Below, in pieces: positions 44,822 through 54,193 of a stretch of DNA of 64,000 nucleotides (positions are counted from its first letter, which is position 1; every line of letters begins with the position of its first letter). Below the pieces are notes generated by a model. It worked only from the letters and a program-made list of their open reading frames with translations, did not search any database and was not told where the DNA came from. Made by a program: the position numbers and the translations under genes. Origin of the DNA: Promethearchaeota archaeon (GTDB lineage Archaea > Asgardarchaeota > Lokiarchaeia > Sigyniarchaeales > SOKP01); assembly GCA_016839555.1 (NCBI GenBank), contig JAEOUA010000012.1:124001-188000 (forward strand), written 5' to 3'.

Positions 44822-46417
44822 ATGGAAAATGAGCAATTAGAACAAAAATCGAAAATAAACCTTGAAAAATTTAAAATAATTGCAGATCAAAGCAATAATG
44901 GAATAGCCATTGTCGATTTAAAGGGAGACATTCAATACATTAATTACTATTTTGCAGAAATTCATGGTTATTCACCTAATGAACTCGTAGGAAAAAATTT
45001 AAGTATATTTCATACAGAAGATCAAATGAAGGATGTCCGGGAAATTAACAAAAATTTGATACAAATAGGAAGTTATTCTGCGAAGGAAGTATGGCATAAG
45101 CATAAAGATGGAACACAATTCCTAATGCTTATGAACGCAATCGTAATAAAGGATGATCAAGGAAAACCAGAATATTTGGCAGCAACCGCTATTGATGTAA
45201 CGAAGCAAAAGAGAATACAAAAAAGATATAAATTTTTATTTGAATCCTCTAGAGATGCAATAATGATTTTAGAACCTCCAGAGTGGAAATTTACACGAGG
45301 TAATCCCGCAACCATAGAGATGTTTAAAGCCAAAAACGAAAAAGATTTTTGCTCACGGGCACCCTGGCAATACTCTCCTAAACTGCAACCTGATAATAAA
45401 CCCTCTAAGGAAAAAGCAATGGAAATTATTAACAAGGCTTTAAGAAAGGGTAGTCATTTTTTTGAATGGACTCATAAAAGACTTAATGGAGAGGTGTTTC
45501 CAGCAACAGTGCTCTTAAGCAAAATGGAGATAGGAGAGAGAAAATTTTTGTAAGCGACAGTTAGAGATATAACTAAACGAAAGAAAGCAGAACTGCAATT
45601 AAAACAATCCAGGGAAGAGTTAAGAGAATTAAATAATATTTTGGAACAGAAAGTAAAAGCGCGAACTAAAAAATTAGAAGAATCACAAGAAAAATTACGA
45701 CAACAAAATATTCAATTAAAAGAATTAGACAAAAAGAAAAACGATTTCATTACAATGGCGGCTCATGAATTAAAGACGCCTTTAGTTTCGATCTATGGCT
45801 ATGTGGATTATTTTCTGATGGCATACCAAGATGATTTGAATCCAGATATGAAACGAGATTTGAAAATTGTGCAAAGAAACATTGAGAGACTAAGAAATTA
45901 TATGAATCAACTTTTGGATGTGATGAAAATTGATGAGTCAAAAATGAGATTAAACAAAACTTATACGAATATAAATGAGTTAATTAAAAAATGTGTGAAA
46001 GAATTAGGATATCTTGTGAAAAAAAAGAATCATACGATCTATTTAAATTTGGAAGATAGTATCATATTAAATATTGATTCAGGACGTATATTTCAGGTTA
46101 TTTCAAATCTTTTATCGAATGCAATTAAGTTTACTGCTGAAGGCGGTCAAATTATTATCGAAATAGAAAAAAAGAATTCCCAAATAATTGTAAAAATTAA
46201 AGATAATGGAATAGGTATAAAGAAGGAAAATCTTGAAAATATTTTTGAAAAATTTGAATCATTTGATCCTAATATAGACAATTATCCAAGAGAAAGAGGT
46301 ACAGGACTTGGACTTTATATCTCTAAAGGAATTATAGAAGCACATGGTGGAGAAATAACAGCATTTTCTGAAGGTGAAGGAAAAGGCTCTACTTTTACTT
46401 TTTCTCTCCCTTTATAA
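44822..46417 (+). pseudogene. PAS-PAS-histidine kinase interrupted by one in-frame TAA
   Basis: One continuous frame of 531 codons encodes PAS1 (about 18-130), PAS2 (about 135-255), a coiled linker, HisKA with the phospho-acceptor H315 in AAHELKTPL, and HATPase_c with N-box NLLSNAIKFT, G1 DNGIGIKKEN, F-box IFEKFESF and G2 RGTGLGLYIS. The frame is broken only by TAA at 45551-45553. The residues around it (KFL, stop, ATVRDITKRKKAE) match the usual PAS ending LQATVRDIT, so CAA for Gln was changed to TAA. It could be a recent nonsense mutation, a sequence error, or readthrough. No transmembrane segment is present, so this was a cytosolic sensor kinase. No response regulator is adjacent. Confidence 0.85.
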
Positions 46418-46489
46418 ATCTATAATATTATTTATTATTAATTCCATTTAATTAAAAGACTTTAAAACAATAAAATTTAGATTTAATGC

Positions 46490-47398
46490 TCAAAAATAAT
46501 GTTCTGGTAAATCTAAATCTTTTAAATATATCTTATATTTTCCCAATTTACCTCCATAATTACCTGCCGATATTTTTATAAGACCATCCATATCTATAAT
46601 TCCCTTAATTACTTTTTCCATAGTTTTTTTAATAATATTAGAATCTAAAGCATTGAAAATGATTTCAGGTATGGATTTTACTCCTTTCGGAACTTTATAT
46701 ATCTCTGGAGATAATCTATCTTTAAGAGTAGGACAAAAGGGATGATTGGTAGTTGGGCCAATTTCGGGAAAATTTGTCTCAGGCTTAGAACCTGCAGAAC
46801 AAACATCAAATGTAGTACATACGTTATTGATCTGCTCTATTATTCTCACTGCTTCTCTTCCAATTATAATGCCTGAATCTATAGAATCGGTAAAGAGCCA
46901 TAAATTTCCTCCCATCACTCCTTTAGCAAATGTAATATTACGTTCAATTAAAAAATCATATCCAAACATAATAGGAACGGAAATCATTTCCCTTTCATAT
47001 TTTTGAATTATTTCCTCATATCCGTCTCCGCAATGTCCCACATTATCCATTACATCGAATTTTATATTGATATTTTTTGGATATGCATTAAAAACGGCTG
47101 TAGTTGGAACGACCAGAATTCCTTGTCGCAACCTTCTCCCGAATTGTATATATAATTTGGATTGTGCTTTTTCATTTGTACCGGTTACCCATAGTTGTAC
47201 AATCGCTCCAACTCTGCCATCCATGGTTTCACTTTCATTTAACCACTTTACGAGTCCTCCTTCAGCATCCCCAAACACAGTTGAAGGTAATGCTGTAAAA
47301 GAATTCACCGCACGCTCTAAAAATTGTCTATCTTTTGCGGTTACTTGTATTTGTACCACTAAACCTTCAAAAGCCTCGCAGAAAGTATCTTCAATCAT
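46490..47398 (-). CDS. ftr: Formylmethanofuran:tetrahydromethanopterin formyltransferase
   Basis: This 302-residue protein matches Ftr along its length: IEDTFCEAF at the start, ILVVPTTAVFNAYP, a GDGYEE segment, IPIMFGYDFLIE-type strand, AKGVMGGNLWLFTDS and the hallmark KISAGNYGGKLGKYKIYL near the end. It moves the formyl group between methanofuran and tetrahydromethanopterin, in the cytosol, as the second step of the archaeal methyl branch (Wood-Ljungdahl or methylotrophic direction). The ATG follows a perfect SD (GGAGGTGAT). It is not in an operon with other C1 genes here. The formyl-dehydrogenase and Mch/Mtd genes must be elsewhere. Confidence 0.93.
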   Translation of the reverse strand: MIEDTFCEAFEGLVVQIQVTAKDRQFLERAVNSFTALPSTVFGDAEGGLVKWLNESETMDGRVGAIVQLWVTGTNEKAQSKLYIQFGRRLRQGILVVPTTAVFNAYPKNINIKFDVMDNVGHCGDGYEEIIQKYEREMISVPIMFGYDFLIERNITFAKGVMGGNLWLFTDSIDSGIIIGREAVRIIEQINNVCTTFDVCSAGSKPETNFPEIGPTTNHPFCPTLKDRLSPEIYKVPKGVKSIPEIIFNALDSNIIKKTMEKVIKGIIDMDGLIKISAGNYGGKLGKYKIYLKDLDLPEHYF

Positions 47399-47546
47399 CT
47401 AATCACCTCCTCATTCTCCTAACAATTTACTAAATAATTTAATGAACATAAATTATTTAATAATTATTTCTTAAATTTTAATATTAAATTTCATGTATAA
47501 ATTTAAAAAAGTAATTAATAAAATAAAAATAAATAATTAGAGATTC

Positions 47547-48458
47547 ATGCCTATTGGAATTTTTCTTTATGAAATTAATTCGTCATCTACCCCCAATATT
47601 ATAATTGATTATTATCTTGGAGAAGAAAAAGTATCCTCTTCAATATTAAAACAATTATATGAAAAACATAAGAAAGGCATTATAGATGCAACCATTCAAG
47701 AAGAAGAAATTATCTTTTATTCCAGCATGGTCGAGGAAAAAAAAGATTTATTTTTAGGATTTATTTTAAAAAAAAATGAGGACTTAATTTCTCTAAAAAG
47801 TATTTTCAAAGAGATCCAAGAAAAAATTACTGAAAATTATGAATCCCTTGATAAAACTAAAATGAAAGAGTTTTTAAAAGAAACCTTAGACTCTATATCA
47901 GATTTGATGGAAAAACTCAAAAATCCAGAAATGATAAAAGAACAATTGAATAAAAGAACAAAAGAATTACTCGATGAGAATAATCTCGAAGTGGCAAAAA
48001 AATTGATTGATCTTGGAGAAACAATACCAAATGAATTATCAAAATTGGTAGAAAAAGCAGAAGAATATTTCAAAGGGGAAAAATTTCGAAAAGCAAAAAA
48101 AAAATTGTTAAAGGCAGCAGAGCGTGCTGAATTGATTCAAGAAAATCGAATCGTTACTTTTTTAAGGAATAAAGCAAATAAGGTAGGAAGTTATCCTCAA
48201 CTTCTGGAAGAGCGAGAAGATCTTCAAAAGCAAATATTAAATCATTATGATAAATTGGAAGATATTCAAGATTTATTACATGAATATAGTGAGTTAATGC
48301 CTATTATAAAACGATTAATGGAAATAGCTAATATTTTTAGCCAAAGTGAAAGATATATACTTTTATCTAATTTGCTGAATGAGATTAAGCAAGCGGTAAG
48401 ATTAGCAAAAAAATTACAAGACATTAATAAAAAACTTTTGAAAGAGGATTTATTTTAA
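47547..48458 (+). CDS. Profilin-like head plus helical repeat protein, paralogue 1
   Basis: Residues about 1-95 form an alpha/beta region with longin/roadblock-like strand order (GIFLYEINSSSTPNIIIDYYLG, IIFYSSMVEEKKDLFLGFIL). The rest is helical, with TPR-like spacing (SKLVEKAEEYFKGEKFRKAKKKLLKAAERAELI) and a coiled-coil end. A shared element NPEMIKEQLNKRTKELL links it to the protein at 51238 (NPEIMKKKIIDRTKALL), so the two are distant paralogues. It is convergent with the AAA ATPase gene. Function is unknown; a protein-binding scaffold is the natural guess. Confidence 0.65.
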   Translation: MPIGIFLYEINSSSTPNIIIDYYLGEEKVSSSILKQLYEKHKKGIIDATIQEEEIIFYSSMVEEKKDLFLGFILKKNEDLISLKSIFKEIQEKITENYESLDKTKMKEFLKETLDSISDLMEKLKNPEMIKEQLNKRTKELLDENNLEVAKKLIDLGETIPNELSKLVEKAEEYFKGEKFRKAKKKLLKAAERAELIQENRIVTFLRNKANKVGSYPQLLEEREDLQKQILNHYDKLEDIQDLLHEYSELMPIIKRLMEIANIFSQSERYILLSNLLNEIKQAVRLAKKLQDINKKLLKEDLF

Positions 48459-48530
48459 ATAAGTAGATTTGAATAGCTTTTTTTAAGATTTCATTCCCTT
48501 TCTTCAAAATATTTATCACATTAAATAAAT

Positions 48531-50336
48531 TTATTCTTCCTCTTCTATTTGAGGTTCAGGTGGACTATATTCTCCGATATCTCCCCAAATTATTTTCACA
48601 ATTTCCCATGCCTCTTTTGAAGGAGTATTCAATGCACTTTCAATCAATTTCCTTCCGAGATCTTCATTAATCTCAATCTTATATAAATTTTCATTATTCT
48701 CTAAAATGCGCGAATATTTAACTCCTCCTGTTTTTTCGGGAACTATAACAATTCCCGCATCATAGATACCCGCTTCAATTCCATCATGGATTCGTTTAAC
48801 GGCATAATAGCCCGCTACACCTGCTGATCTGTTAAAGGTTTTTATTGAAGGGATCTCAATGCCCCATTTCTTTCCTTCGGTTTCCACAATCGCCGCAATG
48901 GTTTGATTCCTATCCTCTATTTTATATTTATATTCCAATTTTGTATTAAATTCTTTGCCATTCTGTTCCCCAATTTTCATTATACATTTCAAAGTTGCGC
49001 TCGCGATTGATGAAGGATTGACTTCAATTGTATATTCTTCTTCAGCCAAAATCGCATCAATTTCTTTCCTTATTTTTTCTCTCGGTGAAGAAAAATCGAT
49101 TTCCGCTTCAGGGATTTCTGGTGCTCTTGCAACTGCTTCTATATCTGGAGCCTCTTTAATTAATTCATCAACACTCATTTCTTCCAAAATTATTTTATCA
49201 ATAAATCGTTTGCATAATTTAATCGAATTTCGAGGGTTTCCTCCAGTTTTTTCATAAATAATATCCAAAATTTTTTCGTTTAACGGAAAGAGAGGATATA
49301 ATGGAGAATTGAGGTTATTTTTATCCCAGAAATCTTCCATTGTTTTAGAATAAAAGATCTTCAAATCATTTAAGCTAAAAGGTTTTAATTCTTGCGCAGG
49401 TTCCATTCTTGACCTTAATGGTGGATCCGCAATCTCTAAAATTCGTGGCCAAATTTCTTTTAATACCGCAATTACGATAACCAAACCTTTTACTTCATTA
49501 TATAACCTTTTAAGCACTTCAAGAAATTGTTTCTCTCCCTCTTCGCCGAACATACGATACGGTGATTCTATTTCATCAAAATAAAGAATAAGAACCCGAT
49601 CCAAATTTTCGGTAATTATTTTTATCATGGCAAGGCAAATGTCATCATCTTCCAGCACAGAATTAATTCCAAGCTTATCTAACTCTTGGGTATCTAGATC
49701 TTCTCCCAATAACCACCTTTCTGCAAGCGCTTTTTTATCTTTATCTAATTGATAAAGAACTAAAGCCTTTACACAATCGGCAAATACTCCGGGAAATTCT
49801 CTTAGTCCAGTCTGTATAACTTCATCAACTTTAGGTCTCTGAAAAAAAGCGGTTTTTTTACCCCCCCATTTTTTTATTAATCTTTCAGATACAATTTCTA
49901 GCATTTCTGGTCCAATTTCTTCTATTATACATGTATATACATGAAGAATTACTCGAACACTTCCTGGTGGACTAGGAACGTACACAATTGACCAATTTAC
50001 AGGTTCTAATTGACTAGATTCAACCTCTTCTCCTTGCTCTATTTTTTTTAATTTCTTACGGTTTTCTAACTCTTTATCTTTAAAACTATGATATGCGTGA
50101 GTCTTTCCACTGCCTGCAGATCCCAAAATAGGCAAGAACCTTGAACCTCTATCTCGATATGTCTGCCTCACAAGTCTGAACACTTCTCTATCGATATAAC
50201 TTCTCGGGCGTGCAACGTCAACAGGATCTCGAATGTCCCCTCTAGACACATAATTGCTAAAGGGCATCATAGGGCTTTCCCTAAGTACATCCAAATAGAG
50301 TTGTTTTTCATCCTCGTCTAACTCTAAATCTGCCAT
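48531..50336 (-). CDS. AAA/ORC-like ATPase with C-terminal nuclease-like domain
   Basis: This 601-residue protein has a P-loop NTPase of the AAA/STAND type: PILGSAGSGKTHAY (Walker A, about residue 73), VLILYFDEIES (Walker B, about residue 237), a sensor-like stretch VIVIAVLKEIWPRI and a winged-helix-type tail (EKTGGNPRNSIKLCKRFID). Residues about 430-590 form a separate alpha/beta domain (AIVETEGKKWGIEIPSIKTF) whose E...IEIP.IK spacing resembles a PD-(D/E)xK nuclease core, though the catalytic set is uncertain. The acidic tail ends in EEEE. It lies between the two profilin-like/helical paralogues and beside Hsp20. Confidence 0.7.
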   Translation of the reverse strand: MADLELDEDEKQLYLDVLRESPMMPFSNYVSRGDIRDPVDVARPRSYIDREVFRLVRQTYRDRGSRFLPILGSAGSGKTHAYHSFKDKELENRKKLKKIEQGEEVESSQLEPVNWSIVYVPSPPGSVRVILHVYTCIIEEIGPEMLEIVSERLIKKWGGKKTAFFQRPKVDEVIQTGLREFPGVFADCVKALVLYQLDKDKKALAERWLLGEDLDTQELDKLGINSVLEDDDICLAMIKIITENLDRVLILYFDEIESPYRMFGEEGEKQFLEVLKRLYNEVKGLVIVIAVLKEIWPRILEIADPPLRSRMEPAQELKPFSLNDLKIFYSKTMEDFWDKNNLNSPLYPLFPLNEKILDIIYEKTGGNPRNSIKLCKRFIDKIILEEMSVDELIKEAPDIEAVARAPEIPEAEIDFSSPREKIRKEIDAILAEEEYTIEVNPSSIASATLKCIMKIGEQNGKEFNTKLEYKYKIEDRNQTIAAIVETEGKKWGIEIPSIKTFNRSAGVAGYYAVKRIHDGIEAGIYDAGIVIVPEKTGGVKYSRILENNENLYKIEINEDLGRKLIESALNTPSKEAWEIVKIIWGDIGEYSPPEPQIEEEE

Positions 50337-50484
50337 TTTTCTACGCTATCATTAATTTATTGGAATAAATTTATTTTTTTTTAATTGTTTTATTTATTGG
50401 AATAAAACCTATTAGAAATGGGTTCTTTATTTATTTAATGAAATTAAATTTAATTAATTTAATTAATTTTAAAGTGATCCTATT

Positions 50485-51141
50485 ATGAAAGATAAAGATG
50501 AGAAAGAAGATAAAGAAGAGCCGAACGATGATGAAGATGATGAATTTCAAGAACCTTTTAATTTCTTTAATTTTCTTCAAAATCCCGAGAAATTATTCAA
50601 ATCGAAACAATTTAAGAATATGTTTCAGAAAGTATTTAAAAATGTTATGGAAAACATAGATAAACTACCTTCAGATCTTAAAGATCTCTCTTCAGAAGAT
50701 TTTCAAAAAGAATTAATGAAAAATATGGAAAAGCTTGGTATAAAAGGACCCTTCATGGCGGGATTTAATGTAAATTTTGACTCAGAAGGAAGACCGATCA
50801 TTAATTCATTCGGTAATATTAAGCAAAAACCCGATGGAAAAACAGAGGTTGATAAAACCAGAGAACCCTTAGTAGAGCTGAATGAGGAAGAAGATCAAAT
50901 TATAGTGATTGCAGAGATGCCGGGAGTAAGGAAAGAAGATATCGCATTAAAAGCAACCAGTCATTCTTTAACAATTTCAACCGAAGAAAAATCGTCTTTA
51001 GGTCACCACTATTATAAAGAAATAGAATTGCCCTCAGCTATCAATTCTGATTATGCGAAGGCCCGATATGCCAATGGAATTCTTGAAGTTAAATTGAAAA
51101 AAGAAAAAGCAGAAGAACAAAAAGATATAAAAATAGATTAA
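50485..51141 (+). CDS. hsp20: Hsp20/alpha-crystallin small heat-shock protein with long acidic N-terminus
   Basis: The C-terminal 95 residues form an alpha-crystallin domain: REPLVELNEEEDQIIVIAEMPGV, KEDIALKATSHSLTIS, YKEIELPSAI and the final ANGILEVKLKK. An unusual 120-residue N-terminal region starts with a Lys/Asp/Glu run and continues with Phe- and Lys-rich helices. No IxI C-terminal motif is obvious. It is an ATP-independent holdase for unfolding proteins in the cytosol. It is divergent from the AAA ATPase gene (148 bases), and the next gene, a profilin-like/helical protein, follows 96 bases downstream. Confidence 0.88.
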   Translation: MKDKDEKEDKEEPNDDEDDEFQEPFNFFNFLQNPEKLFKSKQFKNMFQKVFKNVMENIDKLPSDLKDLSSEDFQKELMKNMEKLGIKGPFMAGFNVNFDSEGRPIINSFGNIKQKPDGKTEVDKTREPLVELNEEEDQIIVIAEMPGVRKEDIALKATSHSLTISTEEKSSLGHHYYKEIELPSAINSDYAKARYANGILEVKLKKEKAEEQKDIKID

Positions 51142-51237
51142 TTTGATTTTTGATTCATAATTTTAATATATTAAAAAAAAGTTTGTAAGAATTAAAAGCG
51201 AAAATTAATTAATTAATAAGTATAAGTGATAATTTAA

Positions 51238-52131
51238 ATGCTAAAAGGTGGCTTTTGCATTCTCCTGCCTCTGCATTCTGATTACCAAATTCTTGGTCAA
51301 TATATTGAGGGCGGTGGTGAATTTCAAATTACAAGTAATATATTTCTACGCCTCAAGCTGGGGCTTGATCGTGATGAATTTAATTTCTTAAAAACAAATA
51401 CTTATGATATTTTTTCGTATTTTCATGAATTCACAGGCAAAAAAAAATTAAAGGCTTCTGGGCTTATTCTGGGATTATATTTAGAAGCTGAAGAAGATCC
51501 TGAAAAATTTAGATCCTCTCTAAAAGATGCTGCAAAAAGTCTGGAACAGTTAGACTTAATGAATATGGAACAAAAAGAGTTTGAGAGAGACTTAAAAAAG
51601 ACGATCCAAAATGTTGTTGAGCCCTTATCAGATATTCTCAATCCAGAAATTATGAAAAAAAAAATCATTGATAGAACAAAAGCCTTATTATCAGGAGGAA
51701 AAACTCAAAGAAGTTTAGCTCATGAATTATTGGAAAAAATTGAAGATAAAGAACATGTAAAAATCTCTAAATACTGCGAAGCAGCAGAAAAAGAGATTGA
51801 AAAGAAAAATTATAAAAAAGCAGCAAAAAAATTTCAAAAGGCAAAACAATTATCTGAAGAATTATGTGGAAAAGACTCTCGAATAACTAAAGAATTGCAA
51901 GAGAGAGTAGCGATCTCAGAGAATATACCGGAAATAATTAAGGAACGTGATGAAACTGCATCTGAAGCTAGAGAAGCCCTAAAAAATGAAAAATTTCACG
52001 AGGCATATTTATTATATCATAAAGCAAGCAAATTATCAAAAGATTTGGCTCAATTTGATAAAGAAGAGGAATATCGCATGAAATCTAAAGCTCTGAATGA
52101 ATTTGCTAAAGTCGATGAGAAATTTAAATAA
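51238..52131 (+). CDS. Profilin-like head plus helical repeat protein, paralogue 2
   Basis: This 297-residue protein has the same plan as that at 47547. Residues about 1-100 look like a longin/roadblock-type head (CILLPLHSDYQILGQYI, ASGLILGLYLEAEEDPEK). Residues about 130-150 carry the shared NPEIMKKKIIDRTKALL, and a TPR-like helical tail follows (CEAAEKEIEKKNYKKAAKKFQKAKQL, EALKNEKFHEAYLLYHKASKL). It runs in the same direction as hsp20. Both are near the AAA ATPase, so a common role in protein handling or membrane-associated assembly is possible, but this is inference. Confidence 0.65.
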   Translation: MLKGGFCILLPLHSDYQILGQYIEGGGEFQITSNIFLRLKLGLDRDEFNFLKTNTYDIFSYFHEFTGKKKLKASGLILGLYLEAEEDPEKFRSSLKDAAKSLEQLDLMNMEQKEFERDLKKTIQNVVEPLSDILNPEIMKKKIIDRTKALLSGGKTQRSLAHELLEKIEDKEHVKISKYCEAAEKEIEKKNYKKAAKKFQKAKQLSEELCGKDSRITKELQERVAISENIPEIIKERDETASEAREALKNEKFHEAYLLYHKASKLSKDLAQFDKEEEYRMKSKALNEFAKVDEKFK

Positions 52132-52264
52132 AGATAAACTATTTCTTCCAGAGTTAATATCGCTTCTTTTTATAATATTTTTTAAAAGATTTATTGGTAA
52201 GAATAAGATTTATTAATTAGTTTAATGAATATTTTCTATATAGGTCTTTTAAGAGATGATTAAA

Positions 52265-53266
52265 ATGTCAAATAAAAATTCTGAAAAACAAATTCCCCGG
52301 AATTTTTTACTGATTCAAATAGTTCTTATTATTCTTGGGATCATTGGATTCATTTTCTCAATATGGATTGATGTAATATATATAGAAATTGATTTGATAC
52401 AGATTATCTTTAACATAATTACTTATCTTGGCGATACCTTAGTTTTTATCGTTATTATTGCTGTAATATATATTGTATATGATAAACGATTTGCGAAGAA
52501 TCTTACATTGGCATTATTAACAACAGTTTACATTAATAGCTTTTTAAAGGATATTTTCCAAGACCCAAGACCTGTTCAAAATGAATTAAGAGAAATTGGC
52601 TATGGTTTCCCTTCTGGTCATTCGCAGAGTGCGGCGACCTTTTGGGGATATATCGGTTATGAATTCAAGGATACCTTAAAAGATAATATTGTACCAATAA
52701 TATTCTCTGCTCTTATCCTTATTGTAGCATTATCAAGAATTATTATTGCCGTTCACGATTTACAAGATATAAGTGGTGGGATCATTTTAGGCGTCCTTGT
52801 ATTATTAGCATTCATTTATTTAGAACCAATAGTAGCTGAGAAACTCAATTCTTATAAGTTCGTCATCAGAATTGTTATAGGTATAATCGTATCATTCGCT
52901 CTCTTTCTCTTTGGAACATTATTATTTCCAACATCAGGGGAACAATTATTAGGAGATAAAGCGGTACCCTTCTCTGATACAGGATCATATGCACTGGTTG
53001 GTGGCGTTATATTAGGTTTAACTATTGGATATGAATTAGAAAATCAATATGTGCATTATGAACCCTCTAGAATTCAGTTAAAATATAGGATCCTTAACCT
53101 TGTAATCGGCCTCGTTATTGTCTTTATATTATATTTCGGATTGGAATTTCTCAAGGATATATTTAATACTGTAATTTATAGATTTATCCGTTATGCCCTA
53201 ATAGCTTTTATCCTTGTTTTCGTTACACCTTGGATTTTTACAAAAATTAATCCTAAAAAGGAATAA
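52265..53266 (+). CDS. PAP2-family membrane phosphatase
   Basis: This type 2 phosphatidic acid phosphatase-like protein has the three motifs in order: KDIFQDPRP (KxxxxxxRP), FPSGHSQ (PSGH) and SRIIIAVHDLQD (SRxxxxxHxxxD). About eight membrane helices are present. It would remove phosphate from a lipid or isoprenoid pyrophosphate at the outer face of the membrane. An ATG three codons upstream (52256) is possible, but GAGATGATT is placed to serve the ATG at 52265. Single gene. Confidence 0.88.
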   Translation: MSNKNSEKQIPRNFLLIQIVLIILGIIGFIFSIWIDVIYIEIDLIQIIFNIITYLGDTLVFIVIIAVIYIVYDKRFAKNLTLALLTTVYINSFLKDIFQDPRPVQNELREIGYGFPSGHSQSAATFWGYIGYEFKDTLKDNIVPIIFSALILIVALSRIIIAVHDLQDISGGIILGVLVLLAFIYLEPIVAEKLNSYKFVIRIVIGIIVSFALFLFGTLLFPTSGEQLLGDKAVPFSDTGSYALVGGVILGLTIGYELENQYVHYEPSRIQLKYRILNLVIGLVIVFILYFGLEFLKDIFNTVIYRFIRYALIAFILVFVTPWIFTKINPKKE

Positions 53267-53401
53267 AGTTTCCAAGATTTTCCCTTTTTATTTTTTTTAA
53301 TATTTATTTTCTCTTGTTTTTTATTTTTTACCAAAATAAAGTTAAAAACAAAATCTCTATATGAAATAAATATTCGCGAAATAAATTATTTTTGAAAAGG
53401 G

Positions 53402-53584
53402 TTAATATTCCACGATGTGCGTCTCAGCATAAAATGCTAAAGAATGAGAATAGTCGATTTCTTTTAATAAAATCTTTTTAATAGTTCTTTTCTCTTCTTG
53501 AGAGATTTCTTCTGGAGGAGTAATGTCATAATCTAAATAAATTTCTTCTCGATCAGGGTGGGGTAAAACGCGCTCTAGCAACAT
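53402..53584 (-). CDS. Small acidic hypothetical protein, 60 residues
   Basis: The protein is MLLERVLPHPDREEIYLDYD followed by an acidic/basic helix and HSLAFYAETHIVEY. Composition is balanced and unlike the chance frames around it, and AAGAGGAAAA upstream is a good SD. No family is recognised. It lies in the same direction as the cysteine-rich protein gene upstream, with a 90-base gap. Confidence 0.55.
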   Translation of the reverse strand: MLLERVLPHPDREEIYLDYDITPPEEISQEEKRTIKKILLKEIDYSHSLAFYAETHIVEY

Positions 53585-53674
53585 TGTCTTTTCCTCTTAC
53601 GAAAGATATTATATAATACTATTAAAGGTTTTTCCTTTTTTTCAATTTATTAAGAGGAAAAAGCATCTCTTACA

Positions 53675-54130
53675 TTAAAATAATTCTAATAATGCGTTAA
53701 TATGTTTATTATCTTGAGAATCCTTTACATATTCTAGAATTCTCTTTGCCAATTCTTTTTTCTTTTTAAAATAAAGTTTCATTATTTCTTGTAGTTCTAA
53801 ATTGGGATATCTTCTCTTTAATGAAAGATCACGCCTTTCACACCCTCCACTTCTCATACAACAATAAGCCATTGATCCAAAACAGACTTTATCAGAATCC
53901 CATCTATTTTCTTTAGAAAATTCTTCTTTTATTTTTATGAAATCCTCTTGAGAGAGTCCTAATTCTGCTAATGTTTGGTCTCTTTTACATTTAAACCCGA
54001 ATGTCAGACTATAACCCGGTTTACAGCAAAATGTTAATGCTCTATAATCTCCCCCCATACAGATGGGAACGGGTGCATTTTTCTCCCAGCCGGGTAAATC
54101 TCGAAGTTTATCCTCTTTTAAGTTAAGTAT
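53675..54130 (-). CDS. Cysteine-rich protein resembling methanogenesis marker domain 9; start unclear (ATA?)
   Basis: From ATG 54058 the frame gives 127 residues, with CMGGDYRALTFCCKPG at its start and further cysteines in CFGSMAYCCMRSGGC. The segment resembles the small domain called methanogenesis marker 9 as I remember it. However, the frame stays open and protein-like for another 24 codons upstream (LRDLPGWEKNAPVPIC), ending at a stop at 54134. No ATG, GTG or TTG occurs there; the only near-start is ATA at 54128-54130, giving 151 residues. The cysteine pattern suggests a metal or Fe-S site. Either an ATA start is used or the true start was lost. Confidence 0.65.
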   Translation of the reverse strand: MLNLKEDKLRDLPGWEKNAPVPICMGGDYRALTFCCKPGYSLTFGFKCKRDQTLAELGLSQEDFIKIKEEFSKENRWDSDKVCFGSMAYCCMRSGGCERRDLSLKRRYPNLELQEIMKLYFKKKKELAKRILEYVKDSQDNKHINALLELF

Positions 54131-54193
54131 GATTTATTTTATAATTTTCTTTCTTTGTAAGAAACGAATGAAAAATATTTTAAAATAAAGGAG

